Of a stretch of DNA of 64,000 nt, positions 19,736 through 32,099 are shown piece by piece (the first letter of the stretch is position 1; each line of letters starts with the position of its first letter). The stretch spans positions 580,001 through 644,000 of the forward strand of contig NW_024727857.1 in the NCBI RefSeq assembly GCF_018991925.1. The letters are read 5' to 3'. The stretch comes from Homarus americanus (lineage: Eukaryota; Arthropoda; Malacostraca; Decapoda; Nephropidae). The notes under the pieces were generated by a model. The model did not search any database and was not told the DNA's origin. It worked only from the letters and a program-made list of their open reading frames with translations. Made by a program: the position numbers and the translations under genes.

Positions 19736-20530
19736 CTTACGAATAAAATCCACTATTATACTATGGCAATTCAGGTCGGGCCTCGCGTCCTACATTCCAG
19801 AGATTAGTTTTGCCTGGATATTTCCTTCTCCTGGAAATGGTCACAGGTGGTCGGGGAGGCAACAGAGGACACTGACAAAGGATTGAAGTGAACGAAAAAC
19901 TGCATAGTCCTGTGTCCAGATTCACAGTGACCCATACGATGAATTTCCCTCGTATGTAAAGTCGTAGGAATACACTAAACTTGTTGCTTTATGTTGGAAC
20001 ACAATATTACTGTGCAAAAATGACTTAAAGATTCCAGAAAAGGATCCAGTCTTGTCTACATTTGTTTAGGAGACAAAAACAATCTTGAGTGTTTTATAAG
20101 GGTTCTGTACCTTCATTATGGTCTATTACCTTCTGCTAAATGAACGTATCTGGTTAAGTAGATTCCCAGTGTAGGTTTTGTTGGAACTTAGGGGTGAGTC
20201 AGAGGAGATTAAAACTGGTAGACTTCCTTCATGTTGTATTGCCAGAATGCATTCAACTACACGGGGTCGTGGGTCTAGTCCATCTGACCCGGGTGTCATA
20301 TACTGTCATATACTGTTGGTGACACACAACAGTTTTGACATTTTTGCTTCATCTTAAGTCTGCCTCTTAGGTATATTCTTAAATTAATTTACAAAAATTA
20401 TTCATGGTAGGAAACTGAGAACATGAATCTTAGAGAGAAGGAAAACAAACATGGTAGAGGCACAGCCAGGAACAAGAGTGGGGAGTGTTGTTCAGGGGTT
20501 AGAGAGTTAGAGGGGGAACATTCCCTTGTG
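19736..20530. other. Intergenic DNA, no gene seen
   Basis: Single-copy sequence of mixed composition. A TGTCATATAC word is doubled at 20294-20315. Nothing coding is supported. Confidence 0.6.
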
Positions 20531-20539
20531 GGAACGGGT

Positions 20540-21200
20540 TTATCCTGCTTGTGAGAGAAAGGGAGAGGGAATTTATGCTCCCTAGTGAGAGGGAGGGAGA
20601 GGGGATCTATGCTCCCTAGTGAGAGGGAGGGAAAGGGGATCTATGCTCCCTAGTGAGAGGGAGGGAGAGGGGATCTATACTCCCTAGTGAGAGAGGGGGA
20701 GAGGGGATCTATGCTCCCTAGTGAGAGGGAGGGAAAGGGGATCTATGCTCCCTAGTGAGAGGGAGGGAGAGGGGATCTATACTCCCTAGTGAGAGGGAGA
20801 GGGGATCATAGCCCTAGTGAGAGGGGAGGGAGAAGGATCTATGCTCCTAGTGTGAGAGGGAGGGAGAGGGTATCTATGCTCCCTAGTGAGAGGGAGGGAG
20901 AAGGGATCTATGCTCCCTAGTGAGAAGGAGGGAAGGGGATTTATGCTCCCAAGTGAGAAGGAAGGAGAAGGGATTTATGCTCCCTAGTGAGAGGGAAGGA
21001 GAGGGGATATATGCCCCCCAGTGAGAAGGAAATAGAGGGATCTACAGGTATACTATCTAGTGAGAGGGAGGGAGGGAGACGGGATCTTTACTCCCTTGAG
21101 AGACGGAGGGAGAGTGGACATGCTTTGCTTGTGACAGGAGGGAGAGGGGAACTATACTCCCTGGTGAGAGGGAGGGAGAGTGGATCCGTTCTCCTTGGGG
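20540..21200. repeat. Minisatellite, about 34-bp unit
   Basis: About 19 units of GGGGATCTATGCTCCCTAGT followed by a GAGAGGGAGGGAGA purine half. Each unit thus has a purine part and a mixed part. Units from 20560 to 20800 are nearly identical. Those from 20990 to 21200 carry indels and substitutions, so homogenisation is stronger on the left. Confidence 0.93.
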
Positions 21201-21239
21201 AAAGGGAGAGAACCCTTCCCATAATAACAACAATAACAA

Positions 21240-21289
<50 letters not shown>
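21240..21289. repeat. (ATG)n trinucleotide repeat
   Basis: About 16 perfect GAT units. Poly-His and poly-Ile frames on the minus strand come from it. Confidence 0.96.
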
Positions 21290-21499
21290 CAAATATAAAG
21301 AGGAATACGTAGAAGGAAATTAAATAGTCGGGGACGAAGATGAAGGCTGAAGAGGACAAAAGAAGATACAGTATTATAATTAACAATCAGAATCAATCAC
21401 GAATCACAACAACATGTGAACCTTTAACCCGTGAGCCAGGTGCCAGGTGTTGTCTACAAGGCCGGGTGAAAAATTCCCTCCTGTCCCACGAAGACAGCC

Positions 21500-22060
21500 C
21501 TCTTCTTTTTCTTCCTCTTCCTCCTCCTTCTTCTCTTCATAAAGGTTTCTTCCTCCTCCTCCTCCCCCCCCCCTGTCCCCAAAAGGGCGTCTCCTGTTCC
21601 TCCTCTTTCTGTAGACCACCTCCTCCCGTCATCTAACAGCCACCTCCTTCTCTTCCTCCTCCTCCTCCTCCTCCTTCCTGCGTCCTGAAGGCCATTTCCT
21701 CCCCTCCCCTGAGTTACAAGGTATTATAACTAAATTATTTCAGCCATAAAGCCCCTAGACACACACACAGGTAAATAAACTACTTAAATTTAGAGATTAA
21801 AGTAACGTGAGACATTTGCCTTCTTGATTGCTCAGTTTCCCTAACAACATCCTCTATGATGGCCTCCTTCTCCTCCTTGGGGACCATCTCCTCTTCCTTT
21901 TCCTCATCCCCTTCGTCCTCTTCCTCCTACCCCTGCAGCCTCCCGTTCCTCCTCCTCCTCTTTTTTTTTTTATCTCTTTCTGATGGCGTCTTCCTTCTTC
22001 GGCCCATAAAGGTCGTCTCCTCCTCCTCCCTCCTCAAGTCCTCCTCCGCTCGCCTTCATG
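21500..22060. repeat. CTC/CTT-rich pyrimidine patches
   Basis: Repeated TCC/TTC triplet patches at 21500-21680 and 21860-22050, separated by about 150 bp of single-copy AT-rich DNA. The phrase about CTCCTCC and AAAGG recurs (21540, 21590, 22010), suggesting an old duplicated composition. No gene is supported. Confidence 0.55.
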
Positions 22061-22545
22061 ATACTATGAATTAGAGAAGACACGTGTGTGGACGAGATGG
22101 TGGGGAGGAGCGTGTAGTGGAGAGGGGGAGGTGGGGACTAGGGAGGAGGGTGATGGAAGGTTGGTGGGGAAAAGGTGAGTGGGAAGGAAGGATGGTGGAG
22201 AGGGTGATGGGGAGGGTTATGGAACTGGGTTATGGGACTCAGAGCTTCCCTTCCTCACTCGCCATATTTTTATGGAAATGTTGAGCGTTTTGCATGTGAG
22301 ACACACACACACACACACACACCACAGTTAAAAAGGCACAGTGTAAATGTGTTTTCCATACATGAATAAAAAAAATCTACTCGCTGTGACTGTTTCACGG
22401 AGCCATGACGAAGCACTTCCAACTAACTGCTATTATTATTATTACTGTTTTTTATGTTGAAGGCAGGTCAAGTTTGTCTTACTCTTTTTTTCAAAGGTGA
22501 TTTTTTTTCATATATCATTGACCTGTTTCATCATAAATTTGGGAG

Positions 22546-22668
<123 letters not shown>

Positions 22669-22902
22669 GTTAGGTTTAATATCCAATATCACCCACCACT
22701 AGACGCCACCATAAGCTGGTCTCCTAAGAATACTTTCAGCCATAAACTCCGACAATATGACCATAAATATTTTACGTACACGAAGTAAGGGCACAAGAAT
22801 TAATTTACCATTTTAAATTAATTTTATTTTATTTATTTTTTTATCTTTTGTCGTCATTACATTCTTATTTTATGTAATGAATGTATGTCAGTTTGACTGG
22901 CT

Positions 22903-22904
<2 letters not shown>

Positions 22905-22938
<34 letters not shown>
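22905..22938. repeat. (TC)n microsatellite
   Basis: About 17 units. Confidence 0.96.
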
Positions 22939-22940
<2 letters not shown>

Positions 22941-23095
22941 ACTCGAAATTTTGCCAAAAATATGAGACAGCAAATAGTCTTAATATCTGGGTAATTGGTG
23001 TAAATCTTTATACAAACACAACACAACGAGGTGACCTGTATATGAGGGAGGTGACGCACACAGGTGAATCCTTCCAGGTGTGTTGAGGCACGGAG

Positions 23096-23440
23096 GTGAC
23101 AGACAGACAAACAGGCAGGTAGGCAGATAGATAGACAGAGTGACAAGAAATAAATTAATTATGAGAGAATAAGAACAGGTGAGACAGACAGACAGACAGA
23201 CAGACTTGTAGGACTTAAATGAATTCAAAGAGTGAGAGAGAAGGTGAGACAGACAGACAGACAGACAGACAGGCAGAGAATGAAAAAAACTGGATGGATT
23301 AAAAGCATGAGAGATATAAAGAGAGAAAGGAGAAGTACAGACACATAAAGAAACAGACATAGAGAGAGTAAGAAAATGAAGGATTGAGAGTAAAGAGTGA
23401 GAGAAAAGAAAGAGAGAAGAGAAGAGAGAGAGAGAGAGAG
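23096..23440. repeat. (GACA)n and purine-rich tract
   Basis: GACA runs at 23098-23138, 23180-23205 and 23247-23272. The last two share the flank GAGAAGGTGAGACAGACAGA or a close variant, so this segment has been locally duplicated with about a 67-bp period. GA-rich sequence follows to 23440. Confidence 0.82.
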
Positions 23441-23444
23441 ATAC

Positions 23445-24440
23445 AGAAAGAAACTATATACGGTTTACATGAAAGCAATTTCGAATGTATCCAATGAAAA
23501 AAAAAATAATTCGAAAGTAAAATGAAAACGGAAATTGTTATTGGGTGGACTATATTGGAGTTTAGAGAGAGGCAACCATTAAGGCCTAATACTGGCAGCT
23601 ATTTTGTCATTCTGTTGCAGGTGGAAAAAATATTTCTATATATAAAAAAAAAAAAAATTACAAATCCTTCCCTCACGTTCCATATAGGTAGACCACAAAC
23701 GCACTCTCGCACTCTCCGTAACATGACGTCTCACTGCACTCACCTCTACACATAAATACATACGTTTTTTTTTAATAAAGGCAGCAGCATAGCACGACAA
23801 ATGCTGTAATCGTCTCAATGCGAGGGAAAGGAGGGATGGGAAAGGAGGGAAGGGAAGAGGAATAGAAGTCAGTCCACGTATTCTATATAGTCATAGAGGC
23901 GATATTACCTTTGAGGAAAGTAATTACACCTTCTATACTGGTTTGTTGAGTCAGGGTTTAGCTAAGGTGTGTTTATATGTGGTACTCGAGATAGAGAAGC
24001 AATTGGCGTCTTATCTAATGTTTATATATTTGCTTAAAGGAAGTTTTTTTTAGTAGAAATTAATGACTGTGATGAAAGTATATATGAGGAACGATTTGGT
24101 ACAGGAATTTTGTTTTGGGAAATAAGGAAATGATATAAGCTTATTTGTTTTGTAGTCTGAGGGTCGGCTGTGGTGGTCGGAACCGAAAGAGGAAATGAGT
24201 AGAGAGAAAGATTGAGTGTGTAGTGAAAGATAAGTGGATAGTGGAAGTGGGTTTGAGAAATGCAGAGTGGGTATCCTCATCCTCCTCCTCCTCATGCACT
24301 ATCCCATCTCCTCTCTCCCTTAGAGGATCTAGCCCACTGAATACTAAGAATCAGACCTTAGTTACTTACCTTCCCACCGAGTATCAACAGAACAAAAATC
24401 TACATAATATTTATCAATTCATTCTCACTAATATGGGATT
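23445..24440. other. Intergenic DNA, no gene seen
   Basis: AT-rich single-copy sequence with A-runs at about 23500 and 23645 and a CTC patch at 24274-24292. The frame at 24223-24459 has no recognisable domain. Confidence 0.6.
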
Positions 24441-24445
24441 TAGAG

Positions 24446-24534
24446 TTAGGTTAGGTTAGGTTAGGTTAGGTTAGGTTAGGTTAGGTTAGGTTAGGTTAGG
24501 TTAGGTTAGGTTAGGTTAGGTTAGGTTAGGTTAC
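24446..24534 (+). repeat. Interstitial TTAGG telomere-type repeat
   Basis: About 17 perfect GGTTA units with no internal substitution. It is the cleanest block in the window. Confidence 0.96.
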
Positions 24535-25530
24535 CTTGCATCATAGTTAAATTCTACCGTAATAAACACCATCTCTAAAAAAAAAAATGATAAAAATATT
24601 TGTGTTGGTAATACGAAAAATTTGTGTGTCTCTAAGCTGACCTCACGTCGTTCTAAATCATGATAATAGAAATACTCTAAGGAAGATTACAGACAAAGGT
24701 ACAGCCTATAACCCGGTACAATCCTGAACAAACACCATTACTCAGGAAGGTCCGGCTGAGCAAACTACCCTGCGACACGAAGGACTCTGACACGTGCAAC
24801 ACTTTAATTAATTTACTACCGGATTATTTTTGTATTATTGTAATGAATTGTAGAAAATATTTTTGTAGATTAAATTCTCTATAATAATAATAAGGATAAT
24901 AAAACACGTATGATAACAGTGATAATAAATAAGAACAATAACTACAATAATAATAGTTAGAATAATAATGATAATAACAACTTTGTAATTTCAACTCCTG
25001 GTTTAACTGTATTATACTGTAACCTTAAATCTTTTGCTGTTAAATTTTATCCCACCTAAAACTTTGATCTCTTCCTGTAACATTGACCTTCTTTTGTGAC
25101 CTTGACCTCCTCTTGTGAACCTAGATCTTCCTCTGTGAATTTAAACTTTGACCTTTTTTACCATAAGTTCAACCATTAATCTGACAGTGACTTTCACCTT
25201 TGAACTTTAACCTCTGCGTCGCTGTGATAAACTACGCCATCTCACTGGACAGGAGAGTTAGGCTGTCTCAAGTGTCGAGTGAAGATCTTGAGTTCTCTTT
25301 CTTAAGACCTTACGGAGTATCTCATCACCGTCCAAGAGGCATCAAGAAAGGACCAACTTTTAGATGGGTCTTTTCTGCGGTTTTTTTAAGGTCTTTGGGG
25401 GAGTCTTAGAGGTCAAGCAAACATGGTCTTAATTATTTTTTTTTTTATTTTATTATTAGTAGTATTGTTGTATTTATTATAATCTTCAATAAAATTCTTC
25501 TTTATTTTCACATCTTAAATCACTATTTGT
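24535..25530. other. AT-rich intergenic DNA
   Basis: Includes loose (ATA)n at 24884-24980, and a degenerate repeat of TGACCTTC-TTTGTGA words with a period near 26 bp at about 25075-25200. A poly-T run lies near 25438. No gene: the frame at 25200-25409 is short and unrecognised. Confidence 0.6.
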
Positions 25531-25622
25531 ATCCTAACCTAACCAAACCAAACCTAACCTAACCAAACCTAACCTAACCTCAACCTCACATCACCTAACC
25601 TAACTAAACCTAACCTGACCTG
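25531..25622 (-). repeat. Interstitial TTAGG repeat (CCTAA on plus)
   Basis: AACCT with AACCA/AACCTC variants over about 90 bp, in minus orientation. Confidence 0.88.
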
Positions 25623-25856
25623 AACGAACAAGTTACAAGCGTATTTTCCTCTTCGGTTAAGGAGAAAAAACTTAACTTACGTACCTCTGAGACTTTGGCA
25701 GCTGAACAAGGCGTTGTAACCCTCTGAGACAAAACTTTAAAGTGATATTTAAAGAACAATTTAGTGGCGTGTGTTTTGTGGAGTTAGTGGCGTGTGTTCC
25801 TGTCTCGTGAGGTTTTGCGTGTAAGTAGCTGGCAGCGTTTCTCCCTGTGATTTTCC

Positions 25857-25884
25857 CTTCTGTCTGTCTGTCTGTCTGTCTGTC
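25857..25884. repeat. (TGTC)n tetranucleotide repeat
   Basis: About seven perfect units. Confidence 0.93.
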
Positions 25885-26559
25885 TTATTTGTAGTACGTG
25901 CAGGGTGAGGAAAAAGGGAAGGAAAGAAAGATAGAAGAGAGACATTTAGAGGTGAGAGAGATATCAGACTTGCCTACTGACCACAACAACCATTAAGACC
26001 CACAACAACCACGAGACCAGAAGAGGACCAAAAGACCATTCCAAGACCCAGACGACCATAACTTTGAGGGCTTTTATGTTATGGTTGTGTTGAGAATCAA
26101 AGATGAATGGCCGCCTTTTACTGTGTTGACATACTCGAGAGGTTTACTAAAGGGACCTGAGGACTCTATCACTCTGTCTCTCTCTGTCTGTTTCTGTCTG
26201 TCTATCTATCTATCACTTACTCTGTTTATGTTTCTCTATTTGCCTCTCTCAGTATATTTATCTCTCTCTCTCTCTCTCTCTCCATCATTTGTCTCCTACC
26301 TAAGTAGCCACAAATCACCTTCTTCTACTCGCTGTCATGACGAAGACTCAATTTGATTTAAGTTCATTTGTTACCTCAGGCTATAAGGTCGTCTTTCATC
26401 ACTCCTTCTGCAACGCGTTCTTTCCCTATCATTCTTCCCTGGAGCCTTCACACCCACGCGTCTCTGAGCTCCTGATGTAGAATGTGACAGCATTATTATC
26501 ATGTTTGGTCTTCCCATAGCTAGTACGTCCCAAGGAGGCTGCGTGACCGGGACTACACT

Positions 26560-26690
26560 TGACACAGCTTGCAAAAAATCCCCAAGTTAGGTTTTAGTCA
26601 GGTATTGCCCCCAGGATCGAACCATTGACACTTGGGATTGAAAATAAGTATTGTATTCTCACGGCCACTGTACCCGACAATCGACTCATA
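26560..26690 (-). mobile_element. tRNA-derived SINE head
   Basis: Read on the minus strand, it has an A-box-like TGGCCGTGAG (about 26667-26657). About 40 bases later comes an exact polymerase III B box, GGTTCGATCC (26623-26614), set in a tRNA-like context that continues CTGGGGGCAATACC. This is the internal promoter spacing of tRNA-derived SINEs. The presumed body continues on the minus strand towards 26360 but I cannot define its end. It is not a functional tRNA gene: the acceptor stem does not pair. Confidence 0.6.
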
Positions 26691-26746
26691 TTAAATCCAG
26701 TGTCAAGTGGTAAATATAAATCTTCGTTAATATCGAAAAAGTAGGC

Positions 26747-26788
26747 GTTAGGTTAGGTTAGGTTAGGTTAGGTTAGGTTAGGTTAGGG
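26747..26788 (+). repeat. Interstitial TTAGG block
   Basis: About eight perfect GGTTA units, only about 60 bp from the SINE. Confidence 0.95.
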
Positions 26789-26884
26789 AGCTCTCTGTCT
26801 AGCCTCATAACCCCCACACTAAAATGTTTCATGGAAAAGGCATTCATCAACATCTCAAGGCAACCCATCTCGTCTTAGGCCACA

Positions 26885-26985
26885 GAGGAGGGGAGGAGAA
26901 AGAAGGAAGAGGAGGAGGAGGAGGAAGGAGGAGGAGGAGGAGGAGGAGGAGGAGGAGGAGGAGGAGGAGGAGGAGGAGGAGGAGG
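26885..26985. repeat. (GGA)n trinucleotide repeat
   Basis: About 25 perfect GGA units on the right, with an imperfect GGAA/GGA left part. Confidence 0.95.
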
Positions 26986-27186
26986 GCAATATATTCAACT
27001 CACTCCGTATCTGAAGTAAAGGCGAATGGATCTACGGAGCTTCAAGGAATGTTTCTGAGACGATTGATGCTTCTGACGAGCGAGTGAGTGAGTGAGTGAG
27101 GCCTAGATTGTGTGTGAGTGGGCGAGGGGGTTTATTGCTTCACACTATCTGGGAGAAGTTCTTACAAGAAAACCCACTCTGAGGAC

Positions 27187-27205
27187 CACACACACACACA
27201 CACAC

Positions 27206-27273
<68 letters not shown>
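27187..27273. repeat. (AC)n microsatellite
   Basis: About 43 units with one GC interruption. Confidence 0.97.
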
Positions 27274-27278
<5 letters not shown>

Positions 27279-27289
27279 AAGCATAAAAC

Positions 27290-27800
27290 CAAAAGAAAGA
27301 GAGAGACTAGGGAGAGAGAACAATAAACACAGACACAGACAAAAAAGGAGAGAAAGTGGAAAATACAGGATAGACAGAGAGACACACATAAGAGATATAA
27401 AGAGACAGACAAACAAACAAGACAGAAAGAGACAGAAAATCCCCTCAGACATAAACTTCAAAATGATTAAACAAAAAAAAAAGGAGAAAGTTTCGCTAAG
27501 TGAGTAATTCTTCGACCCTCAGTCTTCATTGTTTCTGCAGCATCTCCCTGTATGTGTGTCTCAGTGAGGAGGGAGGAGGGGGAAGGAACAGGGAGGGAGG
27601 TAGGAGCGAGAAGAAGTGGGAGGGACAGGAGAGAGGCAGGGAGGGGAAGGAGCAGAGAGGGAGGAGGGGGCAGGAGAGAGAGGGAGGAGGGGGCAGGAGA
27701 GAGGGAGGAGAGGAGAGAGGGAGAAAGGGGCAGAAGAGAGGGAGAGAGGAGAGAGGGAGAAAAGGGCAGGAGAGAGAGAGAGAGGGGGGGGAGGTAATCG
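27290..27800. repeat. Polypurine tract with GGGAGAGG-type repeats
   Basis: GA-rich to 27480, then after about 70 bp a GGA/GAGAGGGAG array at 27568-27795 with an irregular period near 12-28 bp. Confidence 0.82.
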
Positions 27801-27959
27801 TCTTTTATCCTCACTTATAGAAGAGAATTAATAAGAAAAATCTACAGGTGTGTTTTGAATTATAGAAAGCATAATTATAATGACAATGATAGTAAAATGT
27901 AATGATTATAGTAATGATGATCGTAATAATTAAACCAATAATACAGAAGAAAGAAACTA

Positions 27960-28035
27960 TATTTATATAATAATAATAATAATAATAAGAATATATATAT
28001 ATATAGTATATAATATATAATAATAATAATAATAA
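27960..28035. repeat. (TAA)n and (TA)n patches
   Basis: Two TAA runs flank a short TA run, in AT-rich DNA. Confidence 0.9.
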
Positions 28036-28149
28036 AGAATATTGATACAATTTATATAATAAGTTAGAAGAACAAACAACAACAACAAAAACAACGTCAA
28101 CCACAAAGACAAAAATAACAACAATTCTAGATTTTATGATTTTATTATA

Positions 28150-28151
28150 TA

Positions 28152-28182
<31 letters not shown>

Positions 28183-28680
28183 AAGCACTAAGAGGTCGCG
28201 AGAGGCCATTTGCTTCCTTCCACATCTTTCATCAGGCCTCGGAACCCTCTTTGAGAATTTAATAGTGGATATGATGAAAGGAATATGAGAGAAGGGGGAC
28301 CCGACGGACGGATGGACGGACGGACGGAGGAAGGATGATGACAGACTAAAGGACAGAGGGAAAGAGAAGTGAATGGAAGATAGAGATAAGAGAGTTATAA
28401 AAGGACGTTATTTTTTTTTTTTTTATTTTTTTTTTGGAGAAGTTATCGTAGTAAATTTAATATAGGATATGTTTTTGGCTTGTATCCTCTCTCTCTCTCT
28501 CTCTCAAGTAGAGATGGGAGGACGCATCTAAGTGGCACAGATAAGTTGCGTTATAGGGGTAGAGGAGGTTTGTTGGCGTCGAAACTACACAGAGACTCTA
28601 CCGTAACTGTGGGAGTGATATTTTATTCTCCATTTTAGGCGGAGATAAAGTTTAAGGAGTGAATGTTAGAGAGTTGAGAC
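28150..28680. other. Intergenic DNA with short repeats
   Basis: Holds (TC)n at 28150-28177, a GGAC/GACG run at 28302-28326, a poly-T-rich stretch at 28410-28436 and (TC)n at 28487-28505. No gene seen. Confidence 0.6.
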
Positions 28681-29041
28681 TATGGCGTGACGTAGGACAG
28701 TAAAGGGAGGAGTAGGAGAAGAAGAAGAAGAAGAAGAAAGAAGAAGAAGAAGAAGAAGAAGAAGAAGAAGAAGAAGAAGAAGAAGAAGAAGAAAGAAGAA
28801 GAAGAAGAAGAAGAAGAAGAAGAAGAAGAAAAAAAAAAAAAAAGAAGAAGAAGGAAGAAGAAGAAGAAAAGAAGAAGAAGAAGAAGAAGAAGAAAGAAGA
28901 AGAAGAAGAAGAAGAAGAAGAAGAAGAAGAAGAAGAAGAAGAAGAAGAAGATTATGGCGTGACGTAGGACAGTAAAGGGAGGAGTAGGAGGAGGAGAAGA
29001 AGAAGAAGAAGAAGAAGAAGAAGAAGAAGAAGAAGAAGAAT
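28681..29041. repeat. Duplicated (GAA)n block
   Basis: A GAA array of about 235 bp (28717-28950) and a shorter one (28994-29041) are each preceded by the same phrase, TATGGCGTGACGTAGGACAG followed by TAAAGGGAGGAGTAGGAG. It starts at 28681 and again at 28955. The block is therefore a duplication of about 274 bp in which the first GAA array is much longer, with AAA and GGAA interruptions. Confidence 0.92.
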
Positions 29042-30335
29042 TCAAACCATATACTGTAATAACCACATTCATCATCCACACATATCCGGGTAGAGTCGAG
29101 GCAGCCATACCACGCACATACACAAAAAAACACAAACATCTTCTTCGACAAACATGTTTATCAGATCAATCTCAAGGACTCATGTCGGTGATTTTCTTAT
29201 TCATGATCAAGGGAAATTTCTATCTACCATTTTCTTCATCCCTTTCCTCGCCTCATTTATTCCATTATTTGTTTATATTTTCATTTTATTCATATTTGCA
29301 TTTATTTATGCCGCTTCCTTAGATTTATTTTTCCTTTTTCGATTTTTATTTTTATTCCTGTTTACGTAAGAGGAAGTGGAGGAGAGAGAGAGAAAAATTA
29401 GATCACCTTAAGAAGAAGAAAAAAATTAAACATCAATAAAGAAGAAACGCAGGAAAATAAACGAAGAAGGAACTAAAGAGGGGGAATAAAAGAGAAAAAC
29501 CAATAGAATAAGAATAATAAATAGTACACAAGAACACACGATATATATAAAAATCAACAGAAAAAGTAATAATTTTTCAGCAGGACAAAAATTAATAACA
29601 CTCTTGCGTTATTGTCAAGGTCTCAGGAGTGAAAATTATACTGATAAGTTTATTTACCTTCATCCTTCAATAACTCTCTAAGGTAATATTATATGTAGTT
29701 GGTACGATTTTTTTTAATGATACTCTAACTTAAAGAAATTCTGATGAAAATTATATAGAAATTCTAACCTCAAAGAATTTAATTTTTTTCTCTGATTTAG
29801 TATTTATTTTCCTTATGGGATTTTGAATCAGGGATTTCTCTCTCATTTCTCTTCCATCCTTCCCTTCCTTTCTTTCTCTCTCTCCCTTACTCTCCTCCAC
29901 CAAAGGAAAAAATAGCACCTAGGATATATTTGTATGTGTGTGTGTGTGTCCTGTGTACATGTAAAAATCAAGATTTCAAGGTAGCTATATTTCTCTCCCC
30001 AAGTCAGTGAACATCCTACACTATGTTTCAGCTCTAAGGCTTCTCTCAAAAAAACAAAGACCAACCCATGAGCCGTCTTTACCTCTTCATTCCCGGTGGG
30101 TTTAATAATGCTGGTTCAGGTAGCAGTTAAATAAGAGGGCAGGACTTATCTGACGGGGTGAGTGTTACGGATGTGTGTGTGTGTTGGTCTGGCCAGGCTG
30201 TAGGGAGGCAGGAAGGTTGGACTCTCATGCACGCTACCTGACGTGTGTGGTAAATAGGTATGGCACTGTGTGTGTGTGTTTGGGAGGGCAAGCGTACAGC
30301 ACCCCAAAACCAAATTATCTGTACTCTATTTACTG
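29042..30335. other. AT-rich intergenic DNA, no gene seen
   Basis: Single-copy-looking AT-rich DNA with a short GT run at 29936-29949 and CT-rich sequence at 29835-29900. The frames at 29154-29369 (plus) and 29843-30064 (minus) are hydrophobic or mixed, with no motif I recognise. Confidence 0.6.
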
Positions 30336-30500
<165 letters not shown>

Positions 30501-31249
30501 TTATGATTATATAAGCGTACACACTATAAAAAATTACACCAAATTTCATTCCGTTCCAACAAGCACATAGTGGATGGTAGATGCCTTGCCGGGTGAGTGG
30601 CAAGTGATCGAGCACAGTCGGGTGAGTGGGTGGTGTTCGGGCACAGTATACGAGTGAACAATTTCCACTCCGCGAGAGTTAGCGGCAGAGAGCTCACTCA
30701 ATAATGCAAGTTTAAGTGTAGCATCAACACTCTAGACTCTAGAGCGTGGGATGAAGAGACAGGCTCTTCCTCCCTTAACAATACCTGGTTTACTGGTACG
30801 AGTCTTCCTGCTAATAAATTATTTTAAAAAAATGCGATGAAACATATAAATTAGGACCCTGAAACGAGTAACAGAGCTGAAACATATCAAAACCAAAATT
30901 CGTAAAATACAGTTGAAATATATAACAAAGTCATTTGAAATAGACGAAATATGACCGAAGGGTGTAACAGACGATGCGTTATAGACGAAAAATATTAAAT
31001 CTACTTCACGAACTAGACAAAACATATCATCACAGTATTCACATGAAATAGGCAAACATAAAACAGGTCTTCCCACAGCCTAGCAATCACACCTAATAAA
31101 AGCGTTACCAGACTTTTCGTTTAGACAATTACTTTCAGAGCTGTCAAACGAGCTGTGATTTATCCAGACTGAAATAAAACGAAGAAGGAACCTTTTTTTG
31201 TATTATTATTTCGTCACATAAGTTAGAGAATAGACTGTTATTCCACTTT
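30501..31249. other. Intergenic DNA, no gene seen
   Basis: A two-copy phrase (GGGTGAGTGGCAAGTG-TCGAGCACAGT, then GGGTGAGTGGGTGGTGTTCG) lies at about 30594-30650. The rest is AT-rich and single-copy. Confidence 0.6.
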
Positions 31250-31443
31250 CATCACATCACCACCATCACCACCATCCCTACCCCTATCACCGCCACCATC
31301 ATATCACCAGCCCTACCACCACTACCACCAACCAACACCACCACCATTATATCACCACTACTGTAACCATCACCACCACTATCACCATCACGCCTACCAT
31401 CACCACAACTATCACCATCACGCCCACCATCACCACCATCGCA
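31250..31443. repeat. Degenerate (CACCAT)n repeat
   Basis: ACC/ATC triplets with CACCACTATCACCATCACGC repeated at about 31370-31430. Similar in type to the ACC array at 4606. Confidence 0.9.
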
Positions 31444-32060
31444 CACTGGTACCAAGGTGTTCATTGACCATCGTTCATTTTTCTACACACTGAACAATTC
31501 TTAGAGATTCACCCTCTCTCTCTTTTTTTCCATCTCTCTCCTTTTCACTCCTCACTGTTTCTCTCTCTCTCACCGTAGTTCCTCACTAACTGCGCATGTC
31601 AATGTTCCCCCCTCTCTCTCTCCCCTCTCCCTCAATACACCTCTCCCCATTCCACATCCTACCCCCCCCCACCTCTTTTCCCCTACTCACCAAGCCGTCA
31701 GCTCACCACTACTTCGACGTGTGTTGGTGACCAGAAGAAAGTGGTGAGCGCCCCCCTCCCGAGCCATTAGGGGCATGAAAAGCTACAAGAGCGGTAGAGG
31801 TCGGCTTCCGTCCCTGATATAGCAAGTTGGGAGGAGCTGGGTCACGTTCTCACTATGGACTAATACACTGTTATTTATTATTAATTTGTTTTTCCTATTT
31901 ACGTTATTTAATCTTTTATTTTCCCTTTCTACTTTGATATTTGTTTTTTGTTTCACTATTCTGCTGTTTATCTAATTTTCTCTCTTCTACGTTTTTTTTA
32001 TTGTATTGATGATTTATTTATGTGGTGAATACGTAAGCAATTGTTGACTGTTTATTTGTC
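31444..32060. other. Intergenic DNA, no gene seen
   Basis: CT-rich with C-runs at 31505-31685, then mixed and AT-rich sequence. No RNA or protein gene recognised. Confidence 0.6.
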
Positions 32061-32099
32061 TTCCTCGCAGTATGAAGCTTTCCACATGGTTGTTTGTTA

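Noticed and set aside
20250..20290. GGGTCTAGTCC resembling a B box near ACCCGGG
   Set aside because: It deviates at essential B-box positions and has no convincing A box.
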